Shown here: in pieces, positions 11,765-28,463 of the stretch
How positions within the stretch are numbered: position 1 is the first letter of the stretch
Layout: each line of letters starts with the position of its first letter
Assembly: GCF_030272615.1 (NCBI RefSeq)
Contig: NC_081414.1
Span: forward strand, 657,216,292-657,280,291
DNA: 64,000 bases
Origin: Cryptomeria japonica
Lineage: Eukaryota; Streptophyta; Pinopsida; Cupressales; Cupressaceae
Direction of reading: 5' to 3'
The notes under the pieces: generated by a model
Database searches by the model: none
The model's input: the letters and a program-made list of their open reading frames with translations, nothing else
Told to the model about the DNA's origin: nothing
Position numbers and translations under genes: made by a program

Positions 11765-13209
11765 AATTCTTCACTTTGGTTTTTAGAAACTCAATCTATT
11801 CTCTCTGTGAATTATCTTTCGCTTGTGTGACACTTAGATTAGGCAGTTTTAGTTTATATGCCCAATGCATCTACATACAGATTTACATTAATGAGTTTCT
11901 CATAAAATTGCCCCTTGTGAACCATAGATATACCTACTACAAGCATTAAATAAGAAATCACTATTTCAGTTTTGAATTCAGATATGGCAATGACTCGATG
12001 ACCTATATCTCTCTGATGTTACTTCCTTTTGGCACCACCTACAAAACCCTTCTTTTATTATGGTACTTTACTCTCCTTTATCGGGATATCCTTAGCCGAT
12101 AACTTATCTTTTGTTGTATCGGTGTAAGTCAACCCGCTACTCCCTTTGGGATTTGGGTTAGATCATTAGATGTCAAAGAGATTAGCATTGTTTCCCCGAT
12201 GACTTTCTCCTTTGGTGGAACTCTTCCCATTGTATTCGGTTCATTCCGCTTAATCAACCAACTCTTCCATCGGGTATAGGGATAGCTTGGAATGAATTAT
12301 AACCATAGGCAAAGCTTTCCTAATCAAGTATGTTCCATCAATACATGCTTTCCCGATGTCTTTTTTGGGCATCGGGGTAACTCAAAATAACACATCCCGA
12401 TCCCTTTGGTTATGTCGATGACCTTCTTTTCATTATAACCTTTGCCAATGGATTTCCTTCATTGCCTTTATCAGTATATGATACCCTCATCGAATTTTGG
12501 CCTTTTTTGTTCAAGTGTTCTTATTGGGATAACTTAACCCGATAATACAATTTTCAATTACTTGCATCTTTTACTTCTTCTTAGGAATACGAATATTAAT
12601 AATCTGCTTAATGGATTCAATATAAACTGAACAAAACCTCTAACATACATAGGAGTTCTTCCTTTTCTCATTATGTTCCCTGAGATTCTTTTGAAATATA
12701 CATTTTGCCAAGACCTTTCAAAGTGAAAGCTCATCCATGTCAACCATCACATAAAACCTAGTAGTAACTATTATTATGATAGAAAGTGTTCAATGTATAA
12801 AATCAAAAGAAAAAATATAAGAGAATAGCATTTTTAAGAGCATAATTAATTTGAAAAATTATGTGCTATCAGATCTTATCAGAGTGCTTTGACATTGATC
12901 CAATATAGTTGTTTCTCTTGTGATCTGTCAATGACTGTTGTTCATGATGTTACTGTGTTGAATTTTCAATGGTTTTGGTTCGTTTTGCAATTTTTCTATG
13001 TTTAAGTATTTCAATTTGGTATATTATACTGAAGCATCATTTCATAACTAACATTTCAAGTTCTTTATAACTAGTTCTAAGAAGACTTCCGTACTTGCAA
13101 CATCTTTTTGCTTAGTTTGTGAAGGTTATAGACCGAAGTATTCATAGACCGAAGTTTTTTAACTTAAGTATGGAATGTGAGTCTACAAAAAAGAATCAGT
13201 AAGGGCCCT
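11765..13209. other. Intergenic DNA, no gene recognised
   Basis: No coding region is supported. It holds the ATCGGG-motif cluster at 12060-12555. The only ORF of note (12558-12743, minus) is short and shows no motif. Confidence 0.5.
12060..12555. repeat. Cluster of ATCGGG/CCCGAT motifs
   Basis: About ten copies of short motifs of the form (A/T)TCGG(G) or CCCGAT, in both orientations, lie within 500 bp, for example TTATCGGGATA, TTCCCCGATGA, CATCGGGTATA, TTCCCGATGTC, GCATCGGGGTAA and CCCGATAAT. Clustered short repeats on both strands resemble subterminal repeats of CACTA elements, and ATCGG motifs recur at 38260-38958. No terminal CACTA sequence was found next to it. Confidence 0.4.
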
Positions 13210-13640
13210 TTCTATCCCTTGATACTTCTCTAAGTTTCTAATCCTCCAAATGTACCAAATAATTTCACATGAAAGCAAATTCCAAAACTAATTCGTATCT
13301 TTTTTAAAGTCCTCTAATAAAACTAGATAGAACATCAAGTATGCTAATATGCCAAGGAAAAATAAACCCAAACAACTTCCAAACCTCCTTAGCTACAGAG
13401 CAGTCAAAGAAAATATGCTAACTGTCACTTTAACATTGCAAATGTTACCAAAAACATCATTATAATGTTTATATCTGATAGGTAACTTATCAAGTAGAAG
13501 CAACCATTTAAAAGCTTTCTTTTTAGGAGCAACAAGAGAGTTCCAAATATTCTTAAACATCTTGCCCCATTGAGAAGGGGATGAATTATAATACCACAGA
13601 GTATTAACATGATTAACAATACTCTCATTATACATCAAAG
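13210..13640 (-). pseudogene. LINE-derived zf-RVT fragment
   Basis: Minus-strand translation gives FKNIWNSLVAPKKKAFKWL, then a LPIRY motif and, after a frameshift, CSVAKEVWKLFGFIFPW. The order W..L.PPK.K.F.W...L.T and C..A..VW is the signature of the zinc-binding region downstream of reverse transcriptase in plant non-LTR retrotransposons (PF13966). Only the C-terminal domain remains, with frameshifts and stops; there is no RT or endonuclease nearby. It is a dead 5'-truncated LINE or a related gene fragment. Confidence 0.65.
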
Positions 13641-15129
13641 AATTATATATAGAAATAGATTTAACATCACATCTTTTGGGTAACTACAAGGAGATCATAC
13701 AATTTTAAGCATTTTTCCCCTTGATTTTTGGTAAATTTGCAGTTTATAAATATGGACTGTGCCTGCCGTGGGATGAAATTGTTTACTCATTTTGCTAGGA
13801 ACTTGGGTTCTAATTATTTTTTCATTTTGTCCAATATCATGGCATTTACCTCAAGAGGACTTGAATCAAATAAATTGGGAAGGTGAAAAGGCCCTTTATT
13901 CAAATTAAAAACTTAGTTAGCAATTATATACTAGATATAAAATAAACACCACATGACAAGTACATAATGCAAGTGATTTACCTTGTGAAAAATTGAACTA
14001 GGAAAAAACTCTAATAAATAATCTATTATCATCAATATACTAGTAAGATCTCATCTAGGAAGAAACTCTAGACACGTTATAAAATTCAAACGTGTCCTCA
14101 CTTCTCTAAGTAATTTTGTCTTACTTATAACATAGTGAATTACTAAAATTATGAGTTTATTTTATTCTCAAGGATCACTATGAACACCTTAAGGCACCCT
14201 CTCACTTATATAGAAGGTGATAATTTTAGTGATCAAAAGTAATAATAAAACTCAAAAATAAACAATACAAGCAAAAACACAAGACAACACATGCAGATTA
14301 CCTCACGGCAGAGATGCTTCAGAAATTAACCTAAGCCTAGACTACTGTCAGTCTTTTTTGGTCTGTAATCCGCATTCTCTTGTTTGCTAGTGTTTGGTTC
14401 GCTAGCTGTCTTTCTTTTGTTTATTGTCTTTTTGCTATGTTGTAATGTTTATCTTTTGATTTTATGACTGTACTGGGTTTCAGGTCCCCATCAAAACCTG
14501 TTTTCCCATATTCAAAAACACACGCAATTACCTTGGAAAAACCTCCAGATTAGAGGAAAAACCCAACATTAAGTTCAGATCAAAGTTTTCAATATAATGT
14601 TCAGATTACATGAGAAGATATTAGATATACTTATCTGATTGGCTACTAATCACAATCACTAACTAAAGTCTAATGTGAAGCCCTGTGTTCAGTGCCTAAT
14701 TCGATGGATGCAAATATGATTGTTGAATGAGTTGTCCTCAATGAATCTACCTAATTTAGTCAAGTTGACTGCACTCAAAATAATTCCAATGCATAGTTGA
14801 TGGCACTTATAATCATCTCACTCCAACTATTTTCCTCCTTAAGTATTTTTATAAACATCATGATGAGGGAAGTTTTGTTGATACCATTTAGCATTTGCAC
14901 TCAACATCTTAGGGAAAGAAAGAGGGAGGGAGGAAGAGTTGGTGGGAGAGGAAAAAGAATTTATGTTGAACATCTAATGACTGAACATGTATCTCAAAAG
15001 AATTTGTGACCACTAGCTACACTAAATACGTTCTCTATTAAGTTTAATATTTTAAGATGAAAAAGAAGAGTTAAATGGTTTTGGTTTGATTTGCAATTTT
15101 TCCATAGCCTGATTTTTTTCCTGTGAAGA
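13641..15129. other. AT-rich intergenic DNA
   Basis: No coding or repeat structure is supported. Short ORFs at 14797-15009 and elsewhere show no motif. Confidence 0.5.
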
Positions 15130-15135
15130 AAGACC

Positions 15136-19484
<4,349 letters not shown>

Positions 19485-20216
19485 CATGAATAAATGTATG
19501 ATGTATGTGATAAGTATATTATCTATTTAATATTGATTTCTTGATAGAAATTTATTTGACTTATATGGTTACATAATTAATTCATTATGTGGACTATTTA
19601 TTAGCTATGTGATAGATGGTGATTTATGATATATATTTGATGGATTACATGTTTATGATGATACATATGATATGCTTATGATGCATATGATACATATGTA
19701 TTTATCGTTTATCAAATTGCAAATGTAATGCTTATGATGCTCAATTGTTGGTGCTGATTTCATGTGTATATTTTGTGTGATGCTGCCACCCTTGGTGGAA
19801 ATAGGTAATTGATTACAGACATCATCAACCCTTTACTTGAGGATCCTGCATAGTCTACATAAAGTAAAGGTAAGGAATAAACAAATATACAATGATTATG
19901 ATGACTGCATATTGTTCATGTTGTGTACTATGTAATATTTAGTATATGTATCATGTAATTTTTAGCTAACATAAGATAATTGAATTACATATGCGGGAAC
20001 CTGAACCCTTTTGACGAGGATCCTGCACAGTCTCATGGATCAATGGGTATAAGTCAATACACCCTATAGAAACAGTTTATTTTTAAAAAAATACTAGGAA
20101 AACAAACTTCCTTAGTTTTTCACACCTCGACATTAGCAGTAAATATAATACAGTTATCAACACTTGAGGCCCTAGTTGGACTTATTCAAATTTTAATCTC
20201 AACATCAACTTTAGGG
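19485..20216 (+). other. Spacer with a short direct repeat
   Basis: Between the transposase and the SET-like fragment I see no gene. A diverged ~35-bp direct repeat with core GAGGATCCTGCA lies at about 19828-19862 and 20003-20036. Confidence 0.45.
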
Positions 20217-21760
20217 TTGACTTCTTCATCAACATTACCCTCATTTATAAAATATCTCTCTCATTACCAACTAACTCTCTCATTTTATGGAGTACATCTA
20301 TCACAAAATAGGTATTTGTCAGATGTGTCTTCCTCGAGTGAGGGAAATGCAAGAATAGAAGATGAAAGTGAGACAAGTAGTAGATTTAAAATAGGGAGAT
20401 AAACTAGAGGTCAAAATATTAGAAGAAAATTCAATAAACACATGGAATTTTTCCTTGCTCAAGGGGGGTCATGTTCTTACGATGATGAGACAAAAGGAAA
20501 CATCGAGGTGCCCTTGAGGTACAAAAATCTATAGAAACAATGGGTATCCAAGGAACTTCCTCCAATTAACATTGATTTTGGTGTTAACGATAGGATATAT
20601 TGCATAACACCTTCATAATTACATGGTTTGGGCCTATTTTCCATGGACGACATAAAGGTCTATTACAACAAAGTTGCTGAATTGATGGAGTTTGTCGGAC
20701 CTTGTTACAATTACAAAAGTTGGATGCAAATTGTTTGATATAAAAAAAGTATGCGTAGGTATACACTATGAACAAATTATATACAACAGAAAGATAATGA
20801 TCAAAGTAAACAAGTTCCTGATACATTGATGGAAGGCCAAAAGCAACAGGGAATGTTGTAGGTTTTCTAAATATTACATGACCTGGGTCAACTAATAAGA
20901 AACCTAATTGCATATTTGAGGCGCATGAGGGAAATCATGTATTCGTATGTGCAATAAAATTAATAACTACAGGGGAAGAGCTACTAATCGATTATAATTT
21001 GAATCGCATAGATACAAACAAAGTTACTATCATGGGGGTGCTATGTACTATATACCATTTAATCTAACCTCCATCTAATGACTCCAATATACCATTTTAT
21101 TATTAAGTTTTTTGCTAAGTCTATTGGTTTCATTTTGCTAATATTTTTTATATTTTTTCTTTGTCACATGGTGAGATGGATCCATCACATAGCACAGACA
21201 AGGATGTAGGTCTTGACACTTCTACTGAGCAGGTAAACCTCATTGTAATTGTACAAATTAGATAGAAGCAAACTGTTATATTATTATGTTCTTTTCTTGA
21301 GTGTTTTGGAGTAATTTTGATAGTATTAATAATATTCTTGTCATAGACGGATGTTCAGGGAAAGGGAAAGGGACCTACAGTACCTGAGCACCTCAAAGGG
21401 ATGTGGACTCAATATTATTATGTGATGATGACATCGCATTTACCACAAACCCTATAGAAATGATGAAACAGTCTATTAGAAAAATTAATAGAGAGATTCT
21501 TTCTTTGGCATCCATGAGCCCTCAGACCGATAAAATAAAAGGCATGGTGCAACAATTGATGTTGACAACACATAACTTGCAAGTAAGGATTAATGAAAGC
21601 TTTAATTATAGCAAAAGTTCAATAATGGTTTCTATTTTATTCTCTTTTATGTCATTAACTAAAATATGTACGTGTTGTTTTTACAGGATTTTATGCGCCC
21701 TCATCAACCTAGTGGCCATGATCAGGGTATTGTAGGTAGTTCAAGTGATGACCATTTTTT
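20217..21760 (+). pseudogene. Broken SET-domain-like gene fragment
   Basis: One frame from 20217, interrupted by stops at 20400 and ~20532, leads into DRIYCITPS, stop, LHGLGLFSMDDIKV (20620s) and ELMEFVGPCYNY. After stops and a frameshift near 20840 the next frame reads GNVVGFLNIT, stop, PNCIFEAHEGNHVFV (20900s) and TTGEELLIDYNLNRID (20970-21010). The order G.GLF, GN..GF.N, NC..E, V...I..GEEL..DY is that of the SET lysine-methyltransferase core (PF00856). Possible exons follow at 21177-21230 and 21345-21600, with GTAAAC, CATAG and GTAAGG splice-like edges. It is clearly non-functional. It may be a captured host gene fragment or a domain native to the transposon; I cannot tell. Confidence 0.55.
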
Positions 21761-22432
21761 ATACATTAAAACTAATCCTCCTTTGGACTTGTGAACTTGC
21801 TTTTTTAATGCTAGTGTTATTGATCATATATTTATTATGTAGTTGATGCAGAGAGATCTAGCTGATGCTCTTCATGACTGATCATTCATACATTAGGGAA
21901 ACAAATCCCCTTACACATCCCTTAACTTGTTCTCAACAAACCCCCAACACATCCTTTTTCTAGATCCTTGACTTGGATTAACCTCTCACTTCATCATTTA
22001 TCATTTTTGAGAGCTTCATACTGTGATTTATTCTTCACTACCAACTCACCTCTCACTATATGATACTCTCTCATTTTAAAGCTCATCATATTCTTCTTGA
22101 GCTCACATTCTACTTGAGCTCAACTTCTAACTAGACAAATTACATGTTCAAGCAACTCCATGTTAGCCTTAACATTGTGAGAATACCAAGTATTTCAACC
22201 ATCATACCTTAACATATACTTACCCCTGTCCTCCAAGAGAGTTATTTCATTGTCCTCATCTCATTAATGTCTTCTCCAACTACCCAAGAACTTATAATCT
22301 GCATTTACTCATAGAATCCTTACAAATTTTAAAACTACAAAATAAGGAACCCAAACTACCATTCATTGTGACTATCATGATCAAACAAGTAGATTGAAAA
22401 TTTCTTGTCTTATCAATTTCCATCATACTGGG
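21761..22432. other. Intergenic DNA up to the TR-GAG insertion
   Basis: No gene is supported, apart from a possible last exon (AG at 21850, stop near 21880) of the SET-like fragment. The last five bases, CTGGG, are the target-site duplicate of the next element. Confidence 0.45.
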
Positions 22433-23706
22433 TGTAAAGCGGAAAAATCGAACCCTAGTCGTTCTCCCCTCCCCAACTCCGAGGAGAGAGCAGGGAGGTC
22501 ACTAGAGTTGATGGTTTTCACTTAAGAGAGACTTTACATTCAAAAGAGGGGTTGAAACCCACAAGATCCAATCCCACAAAATGCAGGATTGGATTCTAAA
22601 TGAGTTTCAAGGGTTAAGACATCAAGGATACCCTCTTTTGTAAAGAAATGTAGATAGAATGATTGAACTAGGAATGTATGTAGAAGCAAGAAAGATTCGC
22701 TTATAAACAGAGATAGGGATATGGGATGAAACTGCGGACCTGGAATTAACAGTAAAATGTCGAGACGGTTCTATTCTACAAATTTGAGCGAAAGTTGACG
22801 GGACGATGGCGCCCGGCGTGCACACGGTCCTCCAAAAAATCCGCGAAACGAAGGGGGATCTGTTCGTCTCTGCACAAGGATTCCAGATCTTCAATTACAG
22901 CCGCGTACCTGCAACCTACACACAGAAAAGAGAGGATGATTGGGGGGTTAGGGATGAGGGGTTTGCCTTTAGGTCAAACCCCAATTTTGGAATTAACCAA
23001 GAAATGAGAATGCTGTAAATGTAAATGTTTGTAATGTAAACAAGTACTGATACCCTGTTGTAAGAATGTTTGTATTCTTACATGCGAAGGTGTAATGTAT
23101 GTAGTATGTTGTATGTTGTATGTGATCTCCTCTTCAATGGTTGAATCCTTATCTTGAATGCAACACTTAGCCTTGAATGGAGACTTAGAATGCTCAATTG
23201 CTTGAAGGAATGCTTGAATGCTTGAATGTTTGAATGTTTGAATATTGCTTTTGCGTCTTGCTCTTACTTATTTCCTTCCTCTTTCTTGCCTCCTCAAATG
23301 GGAGGGGAAATGTAGTTTATATACTTGTCAATTAGGGTTGATAGACTGATTTTTCCGACCTTAGGCCAACCAGGAAACATTATTTCCCGAATTGCAAACT
23401 TAAAGACCCGATGCCCAAAAGAGACCGGGCCCAAAATAGGGCCAGGGACTAGGGCGCTGGGCACCATGGTCCTGGGGGACCAGGGCATTGGGCGCCCTAG
23501 TCTAGAAGGACCAGGGCGCTGGGCGCCATGGTCCCACCTCCCGGGACAGTAGGGTGCAAGGAGGGATCATGCCAAGGTGCAGAAAAATGCAGTTTTTGGT
23601 GTTACAAGTAGGTTTCGGGGTCTCCATTCAAGTTCAACATTGCGCCACCATCGTGAAGACCCAAATGCAGTTGAAATTGCAAGTGTCGCAATTTTAGGAT
23701 GCTACA
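22433..23706 (-). repeat. 3' LTR of the TR-GAG element
   Basis: It is 1,274 bp, like its partner, and starts TGTAAAGCGG on the plus strand. It carries the GC-rich motif block at 23441-23537 and the TATA-like box at 23315-23324. Confidence 0.9.
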
Positions 23707-24459
23707 TTTAGCCCCCACTTGAGCGGGAGTATAAGCGTACGCTTATACTTCCGGTAAAGTACAAGGAAACAACATTGAAAAACTTTCACCATGTCAAGGA
23801 GGCAAGATACACCAAGCCCCTAGTGGACTAAGGATCTTACGAATTCGATTGACAAAGTAAAAGGGAAGATCACGAGGGAGAACCATGACTGTCAGTAGTA
23901 AGGTTCCCTCACTATGAGTCATGCAAGAAAGATATCAAAAATTTTCAAGGCAAAGCTAAATTTGTCAAGAAATTTTCAAGTATCTTGAAAAGATATGAAT
24001 GGGATGTATGCCCCCCTACGTTAAAGCGATCGCACACGCCTCATCGGGGGTGATTTATTTAAGGTAGTGATACATATAAAAATGAGAAGGGAAAAGAGCA
24101 CGTTATCACAAGGATTTAGCCCCCAAGTGTGAGATAAGCCCAAGGATAATAGACACAAAACACAAAGAATGAGGTGACTTCGCTTTCCTCGGGGTCAGTA
24201 TGCTGTATGATAATTCATGTATATCATATGTATGTATGCATAATTGTTCTTCATTCCCCAATCAAGGAAGGTCACCTAGAAGAAGGGAACACATGTGTCT
24301 TTTGAGTCAACATGAGAGAGACCAAAAGAGATCTCAATGCTTTGCATCGTCCTCAAGTAGACAACACTAAGGACAACAAATAGAAGAATGAGAATAACAC
24401 ATAGAAGAAGTAACAAAAGAGATCAAGAGAGGAGGAGAGAGTCTACTATGCTAATGAAA
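23707..24459 (-). other. 3' untranslated region and polypurine tract of the TR-GAG element
   Basis: No ORF follows gag. Just before the 3' LTR the minus strand reads AAGTGGGGGCTAAA (23707-23720), a good polypurine tract, and then TGTAGCATCC. Confidence 0.75.
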
Positions 24460-26424
24460 CTAGTCTAGCACGTCATCTACCCCTCGATCTTGCTGATCAA
24501 TATTTCGAGAAGGTAGGAAACATGCTAGAGGAGGAACATCCAACACAGCAGATGGAGCTATCACAAGATCCAAACAAGGGCTATGTTCATGTTCCGAGCC
24601 ACGTTGTTCTTGTCTAGGAGCTAGGAAAAGTGCTTTAGAAATTTCGTTAGATAAATGGTTATCAACATCAACATATTCATATTCACTATCAGAATGAACA
24701 GGAGTAACGTTTTCATCATGAATAACATTTTCATCTATATCATCATCAAGATTTATAAAAATAGGATCTTTAACTCGCACAGGATCAAGACCATCATACA
24801 TCTTATGTTTAGGAGATTTTGGCTCAATTTTCAGCTGAGGAGAAAATGGAATAATACTGGCTGAAGGTGTTTTTGGGGATTGCAAAGTTTGAGAAGCAGC
24901 TGCCTGAGTTCTAAGACGACGCTTTCGTCGGCGTTCACGTGCAGAACGATTTCGTCTAGTCTTAGTAGGAAGTTGAGGAGATTGAGGAGGAGGAATGTTC
25001 TCATCCTTATCAAATGTGATGGAAGGTTCTTTAGGGATTTTTTGCTGCTCCACAAAGTTAATCACATTCGGAGTCATAGACACAAGATCATCAGGTGAGA
25101 CAGAGGAGTCATTAGTATCAATCACATTAGAGGTATGAGAAGGTAATGGATCAGTGAAAATCTTAAGATTTTGGTTAGGAGGAGCTACAGATGTGTTGCC
25201 TTTATCATTCATACCAGAAACAGAGATAGTATTATTATCAATCAAATCTTGAATTTTACCCTTTAAAGCAAAACATTTTTCAGTATCATGCCCAGGATGA
25301 CGATGAAATTGACAAAAAGATTTGTTATCCAAATAGGGTGAATTAATCTTTACAGGATCTATTTTCTTTATAGGAGGAAAAGTAAGCACATTTTGTTCCA
25401 ATAACTTATTCATAATACTATGCAATGATTCATTCAAAGGAGTAAACTTTCTTTCTTTCTTGAAAAACTTAGAAATAGGAGGCACACCTGATGCTGCATT
25501 CACATTGTTGTTGATGATGTTTTCATTGATTTTAATGGACTCTATGTTTGGTTTAAACTTCCCAAATGGTTGTTGACTACTATCACCCTTATCACTCGGA
25601 GCCATAGGATTTGCTTGTTCCATTTGACTCACAGTTAGTTGATAATTGTGAAGAGTTGCGCACAACTGTTGGAAAGAAGTAAACTCAGAAAACAGAAGTT
25701 TTTCTCTAATATCATTTTGTAAATTAGAAATAAAGATTCTTTGAATATCATTGTCAGGTACTGGAAAAGAAATTTGAGCATACAAATGCTTATATCTACC
25801 AATGAAATCAGTCACTTTTTCTTTAACACCTTGTTTACAATGCGTTAAATCAATCAAAGTAACTTTAGGACTTATATTGTTTTGAAATTGTTGAATAAAA
25901 GCATTGGCAAGTTGTTCGAAAGAAGTAATAGAATAAGAAGGCAATGAGCAATACCATTGTAGGGCTTTATCTCTTAATGTTCTAGTAAACAGTTTTGCAA
26001 GCGATCTTTGGTCATAAGCAAAATCGGTACATATTGTTTGAAAGGTCTTAACATGTGTTAGAGGATCACCCTTACCATTATAAAGCTCCAAATGTGGAAT
26101 TTCAACATGTTTAGGGGGGATAGCTCAAACAATGTCAAGAGAAAGTGGGCTCGCAAAATCAAATGTGGGCACACTAAACTTAGATTGATTCATAGAGGCA
26201 ATTTGTTGCTGTAAAGAAGAGACAGTTTGTGCAAGATTGTTAATGGTCGCTTCAGTCGAAGAGTTCATATTAGACGTGTTAGATTGTGATGGAGGTATTA
26301 TGTTATTGAAAGAAGGTATTGATTGAGAGTAAGGTGGTGGGACACTATGATAGTTAGTCATAGGAGATGATTGGAAAGGAGGAACACTACAAGGAGGAAT
26401 GGAATGATTAAACGGAGTGCACAC
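24460..26424 (-). pseudogene. gag: Gag protein of the TR-GAG element (one premature stop)
   Basis: Gag forms the particle that packages element RNA. One frame runs from 26424 to 24460, interrupted by a single TGA at 26125-26127; the two halves (99 and 543 codons) are in phase. The N-terminal part is Pro/Ser-rich with a short coiled stretch (TVSSLQQQIASMNQ). The second part starts with the Retrotrans_gag signature: LELYNGKGDPLTHV, LRDKALQWYCSLP and a QQFQNN segment (PF03732). A CQFHRHPGHDTEKC knuckle lies ~265 residues into it, then an Arg/Lys-rich patch (RRNRSARERRRKRRLR). The apparent starts at 26424 and 26091 are GTG and TTG, so the true start is uncertain and may lie upstream. The stop context (DIV-stop-AIPPKH) suggests CGA changed to TGA. 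No pol follows. Confidence 0.88.
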
Positions 26425-27436
26425 GGTCCTGGCAACTTTTTTCGAAATTTTCAGGGATGAAAGTTATGATGATTTTAAAGCTAATCTGAAAAAATTGAGT
26501 GATTTTACGATCTGTAGATAGACCAAATTAAAGTTGCAATCTCAAAATTGAACCCTACCAAGATTGTTGAAAAATGTAAAATTTGAATTTTGAAAAAGAG
26601 AGGGAAACTGGAATTTTGAATTTTATGATTTTAGAGGGAATGCTGAAAGCAATGCAGGCTTTGAAATTTAAAAGTTGACTCGATTTCATGCAAAATTCAA
26701 ATTTGAAGGTGGAAATCAAGGTTGTTGCAATTAAACACTTAATTTCAAAAGTCACAAACTGCAAAAATTTGATTAAAGCACTGAAATTTTGAATGAATGC
26801 TAACACACTTTTCAGATTTAGTACAGTAAGGAACACAATTTTAATATGAATTTCAATTTCAATGATTTTTGAATGATTAGAAGCCTCAATCCAAGCAATC
26901 GCTAGACAAACTTTGACTTTAATTTTGAAAGTGTTAAAATTGATAAAATCAGCCAAAATTCTGGATTTTAGCAGAAAAATACAGTAAGATCTAGCTCCCA
27001 AAATTTCAGAAAAAATGTCAGGGACGATGGCGCTCAGGGTGCACACAGTCCTCGCAACTTTTTTCCAAATTTTCAGGGATGAGAGATATTGTGATTTTGT
27101 TGCGGAATCCAAAGTTACAGCTAATTTGGAGGTGTTTTGATCAGTGAAATTATTAGTCAAAGGTTGAATCAAGAGGGTTTTAAAAATTAGGGTTTTGACA
27201 CTTAACCACTTAATTTTCAGAGTTAAAGCACAAATATGAATTGACAATTTGCAATAGAAGGGTAGATCTGAAACAAGCATTAAGAATTAAACATTTCACA
27301 AGCTTAATTACTAAAAAGAAAATTTTAGGGTTTTTATGCAATTAGCCTCTAAAATTTGCAAAAGATCAAACATGGAAATGTAATTAAGGAAGCAAATTTT
27401 TCAGATCTAAGCATGAATAATCAGAATTAGGATTTT
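26425..27436 (-). other. AT-rich leader of the TR-GAG element
   Basis: This ~1-kb stretch between PBS and gag is rich in GAATTTTGAAATT-like sequence. It includes a 241-codon open stretch (26555-27280, minus) of low-complexity composition that I regard as chance. It holds one copy of the GTGCACAC motif block (27037-27085) that also occurs at the start of gag and in both LTRs. Confidence 0.55.
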
Positions 27437-27452
27437 CACATCGGGTTCACCA
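27437..27452 (-). other. Primer binding site of the TR-GAG element
   Basis: Three bases inside the 5' LTR the minus strand reads TGGTGAACCCGATGTG. The TGG start fits a tRNA CCA end; the matching tRNA would end ...GTTCACCA. It is not the usual iMet site. A related element at 61024-61039 shares TGGTGAAC. I do not assign the tRNA. Confidence 0.65.
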
Positions 27453-28337
27453 AAATGTAAAGCGGAAAAATCGAACCCTAGTCATTCTCCCCTCCCCAAC
27501 TCTGAGGAGAGAGAAGGGAGGTCACTAGGGTTGATGGTGTTCACTTAGGAGAGACTTTACATTCAAAAGAGGGGTTGAAAACCACAAGATCCAATCCCAC
27601 ACAATGCAGGATTGGATTCTAAATGAGTTTCAAGGGTTAAGACATCAAGGATACCCTCTTTTGTAAAGAAATGTAGATAGAATGATTGAACTAGGAATGT
27701 ATGTAGAAGCAAGAAAGATTCGCTTATAAACATAGATAGGGATATGGGATGAAGCTGCGGACCTGGAATTAGTAGTAAAATGTCAAGACAGTGTTGTTCT
27801 GCAAATTTGAGCGAAAGTTGACAAGACAATGGTGCTCGGCGTGCACACGGTCCTCCGAAAAATCCGCGAAACGAAGGGGTATCTGTTCGTCTCTGCACAA
27901 GGATTCCAAATCTTCAATTACAGCCGCATACCTGCAACCTACACACAGAAAAGAGAGGACGATTGGGGGGTTAGGGATGAGGGGTTTGCCTTTAGGTCAA
28001 ACCCCAGTTTTGGAATTAACCAAGAAATGAGAATGCTGTAAATGTAAATGTTTGTAATGTAAACAAGTACTGATACCTTGTTGTAAGAATGTTTGTATTC
28101 TTACATGCGAAGGTGTAATGTATGTAGTATGTTGTATTTTGTATGTGATCTCCTCTTCAATGGTTGAATCCTTGTCTTGAATGCAACACTTAGCCTTGAA
28201 TGGAGACTTAGAATGCTCAATTGCTTGAAGGAATGCTTGAATGCTTGAATGTTTGAATGTTTGAATATTGCTTCCGCATCTTGCTCTTACTTATTTCCTT
28301 CCTCTTTCTTGCCTCCTCAAATGGGAGGGGAAATATA

Positions 28338-28347
28338 GTTTATATAC
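28338..28347 (-). promoter_or_regulatory. TATA-like box of the TR-GAG 5' LTR
   Basis: The minus strand reads GTATATAAAC about 385 bp into the LTR; the same sequence is at 23315-23324 in the 3' LTR. Confidence 0.5.
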
Positions 28348-28463
28348 TTGTCAATTAGGGTTGATAGACTAATTTTTCCGACCTTAGGCCGACCAGGAAA
28401 CATTATTTCCCGAATTGCAAAATTAAAGACCTGATGCCCAAAAGAGACCGGGCCCAAAATAGG

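Noticed and set aside
11954-11966. CACTATTTCAG as an alternative left terminus
   Set aside because: It shares only CACTA with the right end.
15010-15030. CACTAGCTACACTAAATACG as the CACTA left terminus
   Set aside because: It matches the right-end CACTAGTACATTT only with an extra base and diverges after ~11 bp; no matching 3-bp duplicate.
26555-27280. 241-codon sense-strand ORF in the TR-GAG leader
   Set aside because: Low-complexity AT-rich composition, no domain, and it includes the motif shared with LTR and gag; a chance ORF is more likely, though conservation in other copies would change this.
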